DNA from: Pseudomonas viciae
GTDB lineage: Bacteria > Pseudomonadota > Gammaproteobacteria > Pseudomonadales > Pseudomonadaceae
Direction of reading: 5' to 3'
NCBI RefSeq assembly: GCF_004786035.1
Contig: NZ_CP035088.1
Span: 842,001 to 906,000 of the forward strand
DNA length: 64,000 nt
The notes beneath the pieces were generated by a model. The model did no database searches, was not told where the DNA came from, and saw only the letters and a list, made by a program, of their open reading frames with translations. Shown in pieces: positions 27,029 through 35,378 of this stretch (position 1 is its first letter; every line of letters begins with the position of its first letter). Made by a program: the position numbers and the translations under genes.

Positions 27029-27684
27029 TGGCGAATCTGGAAGCTTTCTTCGGGCTGTTGCCCTTGCTGTTGAAAGGCGCAATGAGTGCGCTGGAAATTG
27101 CCCTCTGCACCTTGGTGCTGGCCAGTGCCGGTGGCCTGGTGCTGGCGGTTTTACTGACGTTCAGCCGATCGCGACTGGTACACGGCGCCATTGCCTGTTT
27201 CATCGAATGGATGCGCAACGTGCCTGCGCTGGCGCACCTGTTTCTGATCTACTTTGGGCTGTCCTACCTGGGCATCAATTTGCCCGCGTGGCTGGCGGCC
27301 ATCTTCGGTTTGAGCCTGGTAGGCAGCGCAGTGCTGGCCGATACTTTCCGCGCCGGCCTGCAATCGCTGCACGTCGGCCAGCATGAAGCCGGGCAGGCCG
27401 TCGGCCTGAACCGTATGCAAATCCTGCGCTACATCCTCTTGCCCCAGGCCCTGCGCGTTGCGTTGCCAGCGTATGCCAACTATGTCACGCAACTGATCAA
27501 GGATACGTCCATCGCCTCGGCCATTGCCGTGCCGGAAATCATGTTCCTGGCACGCAATCTGGTGACCTCCACGTTCCAGACCTCGCTGATTTATCTGGCG
27601 GTGATGTGCATCTACGCGGCGATGATCCTGCCAATTGGCGTGGGATTCATCCGACTTGAACGTCATCTGGGGGCGGCGCGATGA
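27028..27684 (+). CDS. Amino-acid ABC transporter permease (HisM/GlnP type), subunit 1
   Basis: 218 residues with about five membrane helices. The coupling loop is SLHVGQHEAGQAVGLNRMQI followed by YILLPQALRVALPAYANY, characteristic of polar amino-acid permeases. It overlaps the ATPase stop by 1 bp and the second permease by 4 bp, so translation is coupled. Confidence 0.93.
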   Translation: MANLEAFFGLLPLLLKGAMSALEIALCTLVLASAGGLVLAVLLTFSRSRLVHGAIACFIEWMRNVPALAHLFLIYFGLSYLGINLPAWLAAIFGLSLVGSAVLADTFRAGLQSLHVGQHEAGQAVGLNRMQILRYILLPQALRVALPAYANYVTQLIKDTSIASAIAVPEIMFLARNLVTSTFQTSLIYLAVMCIYAAMILPIGVGFIRLERHLGAAR

Positions 27685-28364
27685 TCAGTTTTTTCCAGCA
27701 ATACCCGGAATACTGGAGCGACTGGATCGCTCGCCTGCTACTCGGCGCACGGGTCAGCGCCGAGTTGTCCCTGACAGGCTTCGCCCTGGCGGCGCTGTTG
27801 GGCGCGTTACTGGCCTGGGCGATGAAGAGTCCCAGCGCATTGCTCAAGCGTCTGGCCGTGTTTTTCATCCAGGGGATGCGTGCGGTGCCGCTTCTGGCGT
27901 TGCTGCTGGCGCTGTACTTCACCTTGCCCAGCCTCGGGCTGACGTTGTCCGGTTACTGGGCCGGAGCCATCGGTTTGGGGTTGCAGGGCAGCGCCTACGT
28001 CGCGGAGATCCTGCGCGGAGGACTGGATTCCTTGCACCGAGGCCAACGTGAGGCGGCCATCGCCACCGGCCTGACGCCATTGCAAGCCTTCACTGCAGTG
28101 ATCTTTCCGCAAGCCATTCGCGGCATGTTGCCGCCGTTGCTCAATGCCTACGTGTCGATTCTGAAGGACAGCTCTCTGTGCGCCCTGATCGCCACCGATG
28201 AGTTGATGCTGGCGGCCAGGGCCATCGCCTCCGAGTCCTTTTTGCCGATGCACATTTTCCTGTTGGTGGGGTTGTTCTATTTCGTCATCGCTTTCCCTCT
28301 TTCTCTGTTGTCGCGAGTGTTGGAAGTACGATTTTCTCGCGGACGCAAAACCATTCGAGGTTGA
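27681..28364 (+). CDS. Amino-acid ABC transporter permease (HisM/GlnP type), subunit 2
   Basis: 227 residues, inner membrane. The family loop is seen in SLHRGQREAAIATGLTPLQA followed by VIFPQAIRGMLPPLLNAYV. ATGA overlap with the preceding permease. Together the two permeases and the ATPase complete one importer. Confidence 0.93.
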   Translation: MISFFQQYPEYWSDWIARLLLGARVSAELSLTGFALAALLGALLAWAMKSPSALLKRLAVFFIQGMRAVPLLALLLALYFTLPSLGLTLSGYWAGAIGLGLQGSAYVAEILRGGLDSLHRGQREAAIATGLTPLQAFTAVIFPQAIRGMLPPLLNAYVSILKDSSLCALIATDELMLAARAIASESFLPMHIFLLVGLFYFVIAFPLSLLSRVLEVRFSRGRKTIRG

Positions 28365-28368
28365 ACAC

Positions 28369-29796
28369 ATGAGCATCATGGATCGAACCGCTGCCCACAG
28401 CATTGGCCAGTTGCGGCAAGCACTGGAGTCCGGAACACTCACGAGCGAGTCCCTGGTCTGCGCGCAACTGGAGCGAATCGAGCGCTTCAACGGGCAACTC
28501 AATGCTTATGTCGAGGCCTATCCTCAGCGCGCGCTCGGTGCCGCCATCGCTGCCGATCGGCAGCGGGCCGCAGGTATCGACCAGGGGCCACTGCATGGCA
28601 TTCCGATCGCGATCAAGGATTTGTTCGAGATCGACGGCAAGGCCATAACCGGTGGTTCGCTGGCGCAGACGCCGCGTATCTCGCGGCTCACCGCCACGGC
28701 GGTCCAGCGACTGGAACGCGCCGGGGCGATCATCATGGGCAAGACCCACACCGTTGAATTCGCTTTCGGCGGGTGGGGCACCAATGCCGTGATGGGCACG
28801 CCGTGGAACCCATGGGACCGCGACGTGCATCGTGCTCCAGGGGGTTCCAGCAGTGGTTCAGCGGTGGCCGTGGCCGGCGGGTTGGCGAGCGCGGCATTGG
28901 GCACCGACACCGGCGGCTCGGTGCGGATTCCTGCGGGCATGTGTGGTCTGGTTGGGTTGAAAACCACGCGTGGGTTGGTCAGTCGTCACGGTTTGATTGA
29001 GTTGTGTCCATCGCTGGATTCGGTGGGGCCGATTACGCACACCGTCGAAGACGCTGCATGGATGCTTGACGCGCTGCTGGGGCCGGACCCGCTGGACCCG
29101 GTCTCGGCCAAATCGCCAGTTTTCAGCGCCGCAGCAGGCTTGAATCTTCCGGTGGCCGGTCTACGCATCTGGGTGCTGCCACAGGCCGAACGCGTACACA
29201 TCGCGCCTGGCGTATTGGCAGCCTATGACCGGGGGCTGGAGCAATTGGCCGCACTGGGCATGCACCTGGTCGAACAGCCGCTACCGACTTCGCTGGATCA
29301 GTGCATGCGTGTCGCCGGTGGCCTTATGAGCGCCGAAGGCTATGCCAGCCTTGGCAGCCTGTTCGAGCGCGATGATCTGCGCTTCGATCCTCATGTGCAG
29401 CGTCGGGTGTTGAGCGGACGCGCCGTCGACGCGGCGGCTTATATCCATTTGCACCACCAGCGACGTGCTGCCCGTCGAGCCATGGACGAGGCCATGTCCA
29501 ATGTCGATGCCTGTGCGTTTCCAACCAACGCCATTGGCAGTGTGCCGTTGAGTCAGGTCGATGAGTACGGGACGCCGCTGGCCCTGCTCGGCCGTTTCGC
29601 CAACCTGCTCAATCTCTGCTCCGTGGCGCTGCCGGTGGGCTTCGACGAGCAACGCATGCCGGTCTCGATGCAGATTGTCGGTCGTGCTTTCGCCGAACCA
29701 CTGGTCCTGCGGATCGCCCACGCCTATCAGCAAGTCAGTGATTGGCACCAACAGCGGCCTGTGGGGTGGGACCTGTCGGACAGGGTGGTGGCGTAA
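28369..29796 (+). CDS. Amidase (amidase-signature family)
   Basis: 475 residues. The Ser-cisSer-Lys catalytic set is visible: the Lys in PIAIKDLFEIDG near residue 82, and GGSSSGSAVAVAGG followed by LGTDTGGSVRIPAG. Family length is normal. It hydrolyses an amide bond in the cytoplasm and lies 5 bp after the permease genes and 1 bp overlapping the next oxidase gene. By context it may release an amine or amino acid from the imported compound, which the DadA-like oxidase then deaminates. Confidence 0.92.
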   Translation: MSIMDRTAAHSIGQLRQALESGTLTSESLVCAQLERIERFNGQLNAYVEAYPQRALGAAIAADRQRAAGIDQGPLHGIPIAIKDLFEIDGKAITGGSLAQTPRISRLTATAVQRLERAGAIIMGKTHTVEFAFGGWGTNAVMGTPWNPWDRDVHRAPGGSSSGSAVAVAGGLASAALGTDTGGSVRIPAGMCGLVGLKTTRGLVSRHGLIELCPSLDSVGPITHTVEDAAWMLDALLGPDPLDPVSAKSPVFSAAAGLNLPVAGLRIWVLPQAERVHIAPGVLAAYDRGLEQLAALGMHLVEQPLPTSLDQCMRVAGGLMSAEGYASLGSLFERDDLRFDPHVQRRVLSGRAVDAAAYIHLHHQRRAARRAMDEAMSNVDACAFPTNAIGSVPLSQVDEYGTPLALLGRFANLLNLCSVALPVGFDEQRMPVSMQIVGRAFAEPLVLRIAHAYQQVSDWHQQRPVGWDLSDRVVA

Positions 29797-31028
29797 TGGA
29801 AATCTGTGTCGTCGGCGCCGGAATCGTTGGCTTGAGCAGTGCCTGGTTTTTACACAAAGCGGGTCATAACGTCACGGTTATCGATCGTGCGGGGGAGGCG
29901 GGCATGGGGGCCAGTGCGGCCAATGGGGCGCAATTGAGCTACAGCTATGTGCAACCGTTGGCGGATCCCTCGCTGTTGCCGGGCATTCCAAAGATGCTGC
30001 TGGAGCGCAACGGCCCGCTGAAGTTTTCGCCGCAATGGAGCTTGGAACAATGGCGCTGGTGTATGGAATTTCTCGCGGCCTGCCGTACGTCCATTTCGCG
30101 TCAGACCACTGTCGAGTTGCTGGAACTGGCGCATGAAAGTCGGCTGGCGCTGGACGCCTTCATCAGTCAGGAAAAGGTGCACTGCGATTTCGCCCGTACC
30201 GGCAAACTGGTTCTATACCCGGATGCTGACAGCCTGCGCAAGGCCAGCGAGCAGGTGAAATTCCAGGCCGCCCAAGGCTCCAGGCAGCAAAAAATAGTGA
30301 GCCCGGCCGAAGCCGTGTCGATCGAACCTGCACTTGAGGGCTATAAGAAGGCGTTTCACGGCGCGATCCATACCGACAGCGAATGCGCGGTCGATGGGCG
30401 CAAGCTTTGTCAGGAGCTTGCAAGGTTGCTGAGCAAGCAGGGTGTGCGTTTTCTATTCGACAGCGAGGTTGCCGCTTTCCGACGTGAACGCGGGCGCATC
30501 ACCGCGTTGGAGATCCACCACGCCATCGACGGCCCTGGTCTCTTAGGGACGCAGGCAGTGGTGCTGGCGGCTGGCGCTTACAGTGCACGGTTGTTATCAG
30601 CATTCGGTGTGCGCATGCCGGTCTACCCGCTCAAGGGATACAGCATTACGTTGCCGATCACTGACTCGATGAATGCACCGACGGTCAGCGTTACGGACAT
30701 GCGGCGTAAAACGGTGTTCGCCCGGATCGGTGATCGCCTGCGCGTTGCCGGGATGGTCGAGTTGTGTGGGCTGGATGCGTCGATTCCCGTTAAGCGTATC
30801 GAACAACTGAAAGCCTCGACGCAGGCATTGTTCGGCCAGGGATGGAATGCCGAGGATTGTCAGCCCTGGACCGGTTGGCGTCCGGCGACCCCTACCGGGC
30901 GGCCGATTCTGGCCGTCAGTGGTTGTGACAATCTGTACGTCAATTGCGGCCAGGGTGCGCTGGGCATGACCTTGGCATTCGGTAGTGCCCAGCGTCTGGT
31001 CCGGTTGATCGACGGCACGGTGCCTTAG
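29796..31028 (+). CDS. FAD-dependent amino-acid oxidase/dehydrogenase (DadA-like)
   Basis: 410 residues. The dinucleotide-binding motif is VVGAGIVGLSSAWFLHKAG at the N-terminus, and the C-terminus has the DAO-family segment GWRPATPTGRPILA followed by NLYVNCGQGALGMTLAFGSA, as in D-amino-acid dehydrogenase DadA. Start at 29796 overlaps the amidase stop (TAATG). It would oxidise an amino acid to an imine/keto acid; the RidA gene downstream fits that chemistry. D-specificity is not provable from sequence. Confidence 0.9.
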   Translation: MEICVVGAGIVGLSSAWFLHKAGHNVTVIDRAGEAGMGASAANGAQLSYSYVQPLADPSLLPGIPKMLLERNGPLKFSPQWSLEQWRWCMEFLAACRTSISRQTTVELLELAHESRLALDAFISQEKVHCDFARTGKLVLYPDADSLRKASEQVKFQAAQGSRQQKIVSPAEAVSIEPALEGYKKAFHGAIHTDSECAVDGRKLCQELARLLSKQGVRFLFDSEVAAFRRERGRITALEIHHAIDGPGLLGTQAVVLAAGAYSARLLSAFGVRMPVYPLKGYSITLPITDSMNAPTVSVTDMRRKTVFARIGDRLRVAGMVELCGLDASIPVKRIEQLKASTQALFGQGWNAEDCQPWTGWRPATPTGRPILAVSGCDNLYVNCGQGALGMTLAFGSAQRLVRLIDGTVP

Positions 31029-31054
31029 CTTTCTCAATTCATGGAGTAAAACCG

Positions 31055-31423
31055 ATGGCAACGATTCAACGTTTTCAGAGCAGCGCGCGGATTTCCGGCG
31101 TGGTCAGTTACGGCGATCTGCTTTACCTCTCCGGCCAGGTGCCCACTGATCTACAGGTTGGCATCGAAGAGCAGACGCAGCAGGTGCTGGCCAAGATCGA
31201 AGCCTTGTTGTCACTGGCGGGCAGCAACAAGGGCCAGCTTTTGAGCGCACAGATCTGGCTCAAAGACATTGATCGTGATTTCGCGCTGATGAATTCGGTG
31301 TGGGACGCTTGGCTGCCAACCGACAGTGCTCCGGCACGGGCCACTGTTCAGGCTGGTCTGGCGCGGCCTGAGGTGCTGGTCGAGATCATGGTTATAGCCG
31401 TGAGATCTGCTTCTGGTGTTTGA
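31055..31423 (+). CDS. RidA/YjgF family enamine/imine deaminase
   Basis: 122 residues, one domain. Family features are SSARISGVVSYGDLLYLSGQ followed by VPTD and RPEVLVEIMVIAVRS near the C-terminus; the usual terminal catalytic Arg corresponds to R103 in LARPEV. It hydrolyses reactive enamine/imine products such as those released by amino-acid oxidases, and follows the DadA-like gene by 26 bp. Last gene of the cassette and last backbone gene before the genomic island. Confidence 0.92.
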   Translation: MATIQRFQSSARISGVVSYGDLLYLSGQVPTDLQVGIEEQTQQVLAKIEALLSLAGSNKGQLLSAQIWLKDIDRDFALMNSVWDAWLPTDSAPARATVQAGLARPEVLVEIMVIAVRSASGV

Positions 31424-31443
31424 TCCAATCAGCTGTGGTAGAT

Positions 31444-31497
31444 ATTTCAGGCACAAAAAAAGACGTCCGTGGACGTCTTTAGATGATGAAATGGTGG
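31444..31497. repeat. Left attachment-site repeat (attL)
   Basis: 54 bp identical to 62554-62607. It contains a copy of the ssrA terminator hairpin (AAAGACGTCC-GT-GGACGTCTTT at 31459-31480). Immediately right of it, 31498-31516 still resembles the tmRNA T-arm (CCGGGGTAATTTGAAC versus CCGGGGGGATTTGAAC), so the island carried its own degenerate copy of the gene end. Confidence 0.9.
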
Positions 31498-31845
31498 GCC
31501 GGGGTAATTTGAACTGACCGTGTATCTATCTGATTTTGAATAATAAATTTTGTAAGATTTTTTTGATGGAATACGTTATGGAATACCCTTGAGCGCACCG
31601 TGGTTGTGTAACCGAGATGGCATGCTCGCAAGAGGGCACATTATCTCCCGAGGTATGTCGCCCAGAAGGACCCATTGTCGGCAGTAACCGATCCGTATCT
31701 GACGTTTGCCAAAGGTAGAAAACGGCCAAAAGTAGACGACCGACGACAGGCTTGAATCGGAGGGCGACTTTCTTAAATATCCGAAAACCTAATATGATTG
31801 GAATAACCGCCCTGTTATTCACTTAAGGTATAAAAAGATAATTGA
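31498..31845. other. Left-end island region without a supported gene
   Basis: Low-complexity AT-rich sequence. Positions of about 31694-31730 (GTATCTGACGTTTGCC, then GAAAACGGCC) match 46309-46345 inside the same island, probably remnants of one ancestral element. The promoter for the retron may lie at its right end. Confidence 0.5.
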
Positions 31846-32125
31846 ACAGAGAATATGAATGCGGTAATGTCAATTTGGCATGAGCGTTTCGCTCATATGT
31901 TGCACTTGAGCAGAAAATCCCGAGATACCTTGCTGTGTCCTTAAATGGAAACGGCGGTGGTGCCTGATTTAGGTATTACCAAGTGGGCTGGCGGCGGCAA
32001 GGAACCAATCCGCACCGACGATACCATCTCAATGATTAGCTCCGCTCGTAGGGTAGAGGCAAGCCAGTTTCGGGTTGCTCAAACGTACGCATCTCTGCTC
32101 TTTTCCTTCGCGAGAAGGCAGCGGA
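31846..32125 (+). ncRNA. Candidate retron msr-msd RNA
   Basis: Lies directly upstream of the reverse transcriptase gene and has no ORF. It contains a perfect 7-bp hairpin with a TTT loop (ATGAGCG-TTT-CGCTCAT, 31880-31896), the classical msr hairpin form. An msd-like double hairpin follows: outer arms 31928-31935 with 31995-32002, inner 10-bp stem 31956-31965 with 31971-31980 and loop GATTT. Possible a1/a2 pairing is CAGAGA and ATGCG near 31847-31863 with CGCATCTCTG at 32088-32097. A GCGA-capped hairpin is at 32105-32118. Edges and branch G are not fixed. Confidence 0.5.
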
Positions 32126-32153
32126 CTAATACATCAAAGGATCATCAAGCAGC

Positions 32154-33332
32154 ATGGACGAATACGCCCCCCAAAAAACCACTAGTGAATCAATTTTTTC
32201 AATAGATAATTTGCTTGCGGCACTAGGTCTTAGTGAGGCCGAGTATAAGAGCATTCAAGATTTAGAAGAAAAAAATCGATACACGCCATTACATCTCAAA
32301 AAAAAGAATGGAGATGATAGGGTTGTTTTCGACCCTCATCCCCTCGTAAGAAAATTTCAGCGCAGAATAAAAAACAGGCTGTTCAATCAAATCAGATATC
32401 CTACGTACCTTTACGGTTCAATTTCTGATCCAGAACACCCACGAGACTATATATCCTGCGCACAACGACATTGCAAAGCCAAGACGATATTAAAAATTGA
32501 TATAACTTCATTTTTTGACTTTATAGACTATGATTTAGTATACAAAATCTTCAATGAATTATTTTTTTATTCTGATGAGATATCTGAAGCATTAGCAAAT
32601 ATTTGCACTAGAGAGGGAGTTGTACCGCAAGGGGCGCCGACATCTAGCTTTATAGCAAACTTGTGTTTTTTTGACACTGAAGGGCGGATCGTTAAAGGGC
32701 TAGAGCGGCAACAACTAAGTTACACTCGATTAACTGATGACATCACTGTTTCATCAGCGATACAGGATAAAGATCTAAATAAAGCTAAATCCACTATAGT
32801 ATCAATGATCGAGCATGCAGGATTTAAAGTAAACGAAGCGAAAACAAGTATAGAGTCAATTTCAACAACCGCTTTCAAAGTTCATGGGCTGAGAGTTAAC
32901 AAAGAAACCCCCCAGCTTCCGCGAGATGAGATCAGGGCGATTCGGGCTGCGGTCAACAACCTCAAAATCCTTTCGCGAGAACCCAATGCGAGGACAAGCT
33001 TTGACTATAGAAAACGTTATGAAAGCATATCTGGTCGAGTTAATAAGCTGGCGCGCACAGGACATCCCAGATATAAAAAACATCGACTAGAACTAAAATC
33101 CATATTGCCCCTTCCGTCCCAAAAAGATATTCGGCGCTGCCTCACTATGCTTTCTACTTTGATGAGGGACTACGATGTTTTTTGCAGCACCCCACTTTAT
33201 ATGAAACGATATCATCGCCTTCGGCATAGGTTGATACTGTTGCAGAGAGTTTATAAGCATGAAGCAAAAAAAATATGGACAGAGTTGAAAGTGCTAACTC
33301 CGACAAAAAGCAAAGCTGAACATGAACTATAA
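32154..33332 (+). CDS. Retron-type reverse transcriptase (divergent catalytic motif)
   Basis: 392 residues, AT-rich. RT motifs in order are GDDRVVFDPHPLVRKFQRRI (51-70), motif A KIDITSFFD (114-122), motif B VVPQGAPTSSFIANL (156-170), and motif C TRLTDDITVSS with the two Asp at 195-196. Motif C is LTDD instead of the usual Y-A-D-D. Retron landmarks are altered too: NAxxH appears as CAQRH (102-106) and VTG as VHG in AFKVHGLRVN. The catalytic Asp residues D116, D195 and D196 are present. The C-terminal about 130 residues are basic and helical, the expected msr-binding part. It overlaps the next gene by 11 bp. Confidence 0.87.
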   Translation: MDEYAPQKTTSESIFSIDNLLAALGLSEAEYKSIQDLEEKNRYTPLHLKKKNGDDRVVFDPHPLVRKFQRRIKNRLFNQIRYPTYLYGSISDPEHPRDYISCAQRHCKAKTILKIDITSFFDFIDYDLVYKIFNELFFYSDEISEALANICTREGVVPQGAPTSSFIANLCFFDTEGRIVKGLERQQLSYTRLTDDITVSSAIQDKDLNKAKSTIVSMIEHAGFKVNEAKTSIESISTTAFKVHGLRVNKETPQLPRDEIRAIRAAVNNLKILSREPNARTSFDYRKRYESISGRVNKLARTGHPRYKKHRLELKSILPLPSQKDIRRCLTMLSTLMRDYDVFCSTPLYMKRYHRLRHRLILLQRVYKHEAKKIWTELKVLTPTKSKAEHEL

Positions 33333-34032
33333 AAAGTACATTTTTTCAATAGCCGTTTTTTCTGCAACGGTTTTGTGCGCAATCACACTCACATCTATAT
33401 TCTTGGCTCTATTAATTGCTCATAATAACTCTCTAGAATTCTGTTTCTCACCTGGATGTTTTGATTTCGCTGCAAAAGCTTTCCAAGAACCTATAAAAAT
33501 CTTCAAAATCGGCGTTGGGTTTGGAACATATGCATTCGCTGCAATCGGAGCGGCAACCGCCATACTGACTTATGTAAATTCTGTAAAGGCAGAAAAAAAC
33601 AACCGACATTTTCAAAAACACTCTGAATTCAAAGCTTTTACTTCGGGGCTGGTAGCACGACAAAACTCTGGTATAAGGCAAGAAGATTTCAATGCTAACA
33701 AATACTATGGTTTTTTATTTCCCCTATCGGCTGAGGCATATTTTATTCCCTCCGAGTCATACGATATTGTTATCAATAGTATTGAACGACAGATCGCAGA
33801 AACTCAAGCAAATTTTATTCCCGGTGATGTACGATCAATTGAAGAGCATTGCAGGAATATGTTGGGGTATTTCCATTCTTTGGGGATAGCTGTAGAAGAG
33901 CCAACTGAGGAAACGTTGATGATGCTTGAGCCCAAAATATTTTCTTTCATAGATAATATAAATCAACAGTTTACAGATATTGAGGTCAGCCTTAGAAGCA
34001 AGTCGAGGGATTACATGCGCAGCATTCAATAA
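33322..34032 (+). CDS. Retron-associated two-TM membrane protein (Ec48-like effector)
   Basis: 236 residues. Two N-terminal membrane helices (IFSIAVFSATVLCAITLTSI at 7-26; GVGFGTYAFAAIGAATAILT at about 64-83) are followed by a 150-residue cytosolic part. The start overlaps the RT stop by 11 bp, so the two are co-translated. This is the layout of retron Ec48-type systems, where a two-TM effector damages the inner membrane when the retron senses phage interference. I assign the effector role from gene order, overlap and topology. Confidence 0.75.
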   Translation: MNYKKYIFSIAVFSATVLCAITLTSIFLALLIAHNNSLEFCFSPGCFDFAAKAFQEPIKIFKIGVGFGTYAFAAIGAATAILTYVNSVKAEKNNRHFQKHSEFKAFTSGLVARQNSGIRQEDFNANKYYGFLFPLSAEAYFIPSESYDIVINSIERQIAETQANFIPGDVRSIEEHCRNMLGYFHSLGIAVEEPTEETLMMLEPKIFSFIDNINQQFTDIEVSLRSKSRDYMRSIQ

Positions 34033-34267
34033 TGTCATTTGTCGAACGCTGATTTTGGCAGTGCGTATTAGGTACATAAAGGATGCTGCCGGATCAAAGT
34101 AATAGTTAGATATTACTGCCGGCGGATAATGCTTAAGAGCCAACCGTCCGCTGTACACCGATGCATAATTGTCGAGAGCGGCGGACACTGGCCAAATGTA
34201 GGCGTTCAAATTTGCAAACATGGGAATGACCTCCAACATTAATTTTTAATCGATTGTAAGAGGATGC

Positions 34268-35230
34268 ATGATGCTTAGCCAAGATAGATATTGCTTAACG
34301 ATTAATGTTCTTGGTCGTGCTCCTGAAACCGATATATCGAAGGAGGAGTTTGAGAGCATTAAGCAATGCAATGCGGCGTTAAATGCCGCTTTAGCTGTCG
34401 AAGAAAAATACGAGCTTATCACTTGCAATTATTTAGAATATGAGCAAGACCTTTTGAACTGCGCTCTAGCTCATCAGTTGCGGTTCTCAGCTGACTATAC
34501 TGACATGTTTGATGAAATCACAAAATTTAATAGACGGATCACAAATATTTTAACTTCGACGCGTATGTACATGGATCATATGCCGAGACATTTAAAAAGG
34601 TGCTTGCCAGCCGAAGATAAAACTGAAGTGGAGTCTTTTTTTGAGGGGCTCACACATGGCGAATACGACGCATACTTTGAATATGCTTTCCTCGAAGCCT
34701 TGAGAAACCATCTTCAGCACGCCGGCCTATGCGTTAGCCAAGTAACTTTAGATAATAGGAATTATCCGGTAAGCGATGGGGGGCGTCTATGGGAAAATCG
34801 CACTCTAGTCTTCACCGATAAAAAACTGCTTGGTGGAAATCCAGATTTTAAGAAAGCTGTAATTAATAGAATGCCTGATAAGATAGAACTAACAACCGCA
34901 ATACGGGTTTACGTCGGCTGTATTTCTCGAATACACGATAAGGTTCGCGATAAAATTCAAATATCAGTTGATGCTGCTCGCGCCTCGCTTGAAGAAATAC
35001 TCAAAAATTATAGCGACCTGTGCGCGTCACCCACAAAGATGGTGCACGCTAATCGTTATTCATCTGCTCAAGACAGCCCGGAAGAGATCGTGCTGATTTT
35101 TTTCGAGTGGGACAACATTAGAATCAAGTTGCAAAATAAGAACATGAAGAATTCAAATCTTGCACGGCATTATGTCAGTAACCGTACGAATACAACAACG
35201 ATCCTACCTGAGACGAGTGACCCTGCCTGA
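34268..35230 (+). CDS. Unknown protein with HEPN-like R-x4-H motif
   Basis: 320 residues, AT-rich, largely helical, no membrane segment. The notable feature is YAFLEALRNHLQHAG, which places R146-N-H-L-Q-H151 in a helix; R-N-x3-H is the active-site pattern of HEPN ribonucleases. The rest is not recognised. It is preceded by a 235-bp gap and lies between the retron and an IS1182 relic. It may be an independent defence gene; I cannot say it is part of the retron. Two ATGs are adjacent at 34268 and 34271. Confidence 0.6.
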   Translation: MMLSQDRYCLTINVLGRAPETDISKEEFESIKQCNAALNAALAVEEKYELITCNYLEYEQDLLNCALAHQLRFSADYTDMFDEITKFNRRITNILTSTRMYMDHMPRHLKRCLPAEDKTEVESFFEGLTHGEYDAYFEYAFLEALRNHLQHAGLCVSQVTLDNRNYPVSDGGRLWENRTLVFTDKKLLGGNPDFKKAVINRMPDKIELTTAIRVYVGCISRIHDKVRDKIQISVDAARASLEEILKNYSDLCASPTKMVHANRYSSAQDSPEEIVLIFFEWDNIRIKLQNKNMKNSNLARHYVSNRTNTTTILPETSDPA

Positions 35231-35378
35231 TTCAGCGCGGCCATGTGAGCGGCATATTAACGTGGAGGGGGTACGGGAGTTTCGCCATAGGTTTGCCACG
35301 TCTTACATTTTTTTGCAAGTGAGGGCGTTCATAGTGATGGCTATTTGCTGTGTATGCCGTTCTGGAATGGCTGCTTCT

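Noticed and set aside
31526..31822. A 98-codon minus-strand ORF at the left island end
   Set aside because: It overlaps the degenerate repeat segment, has no RBS and no family features.
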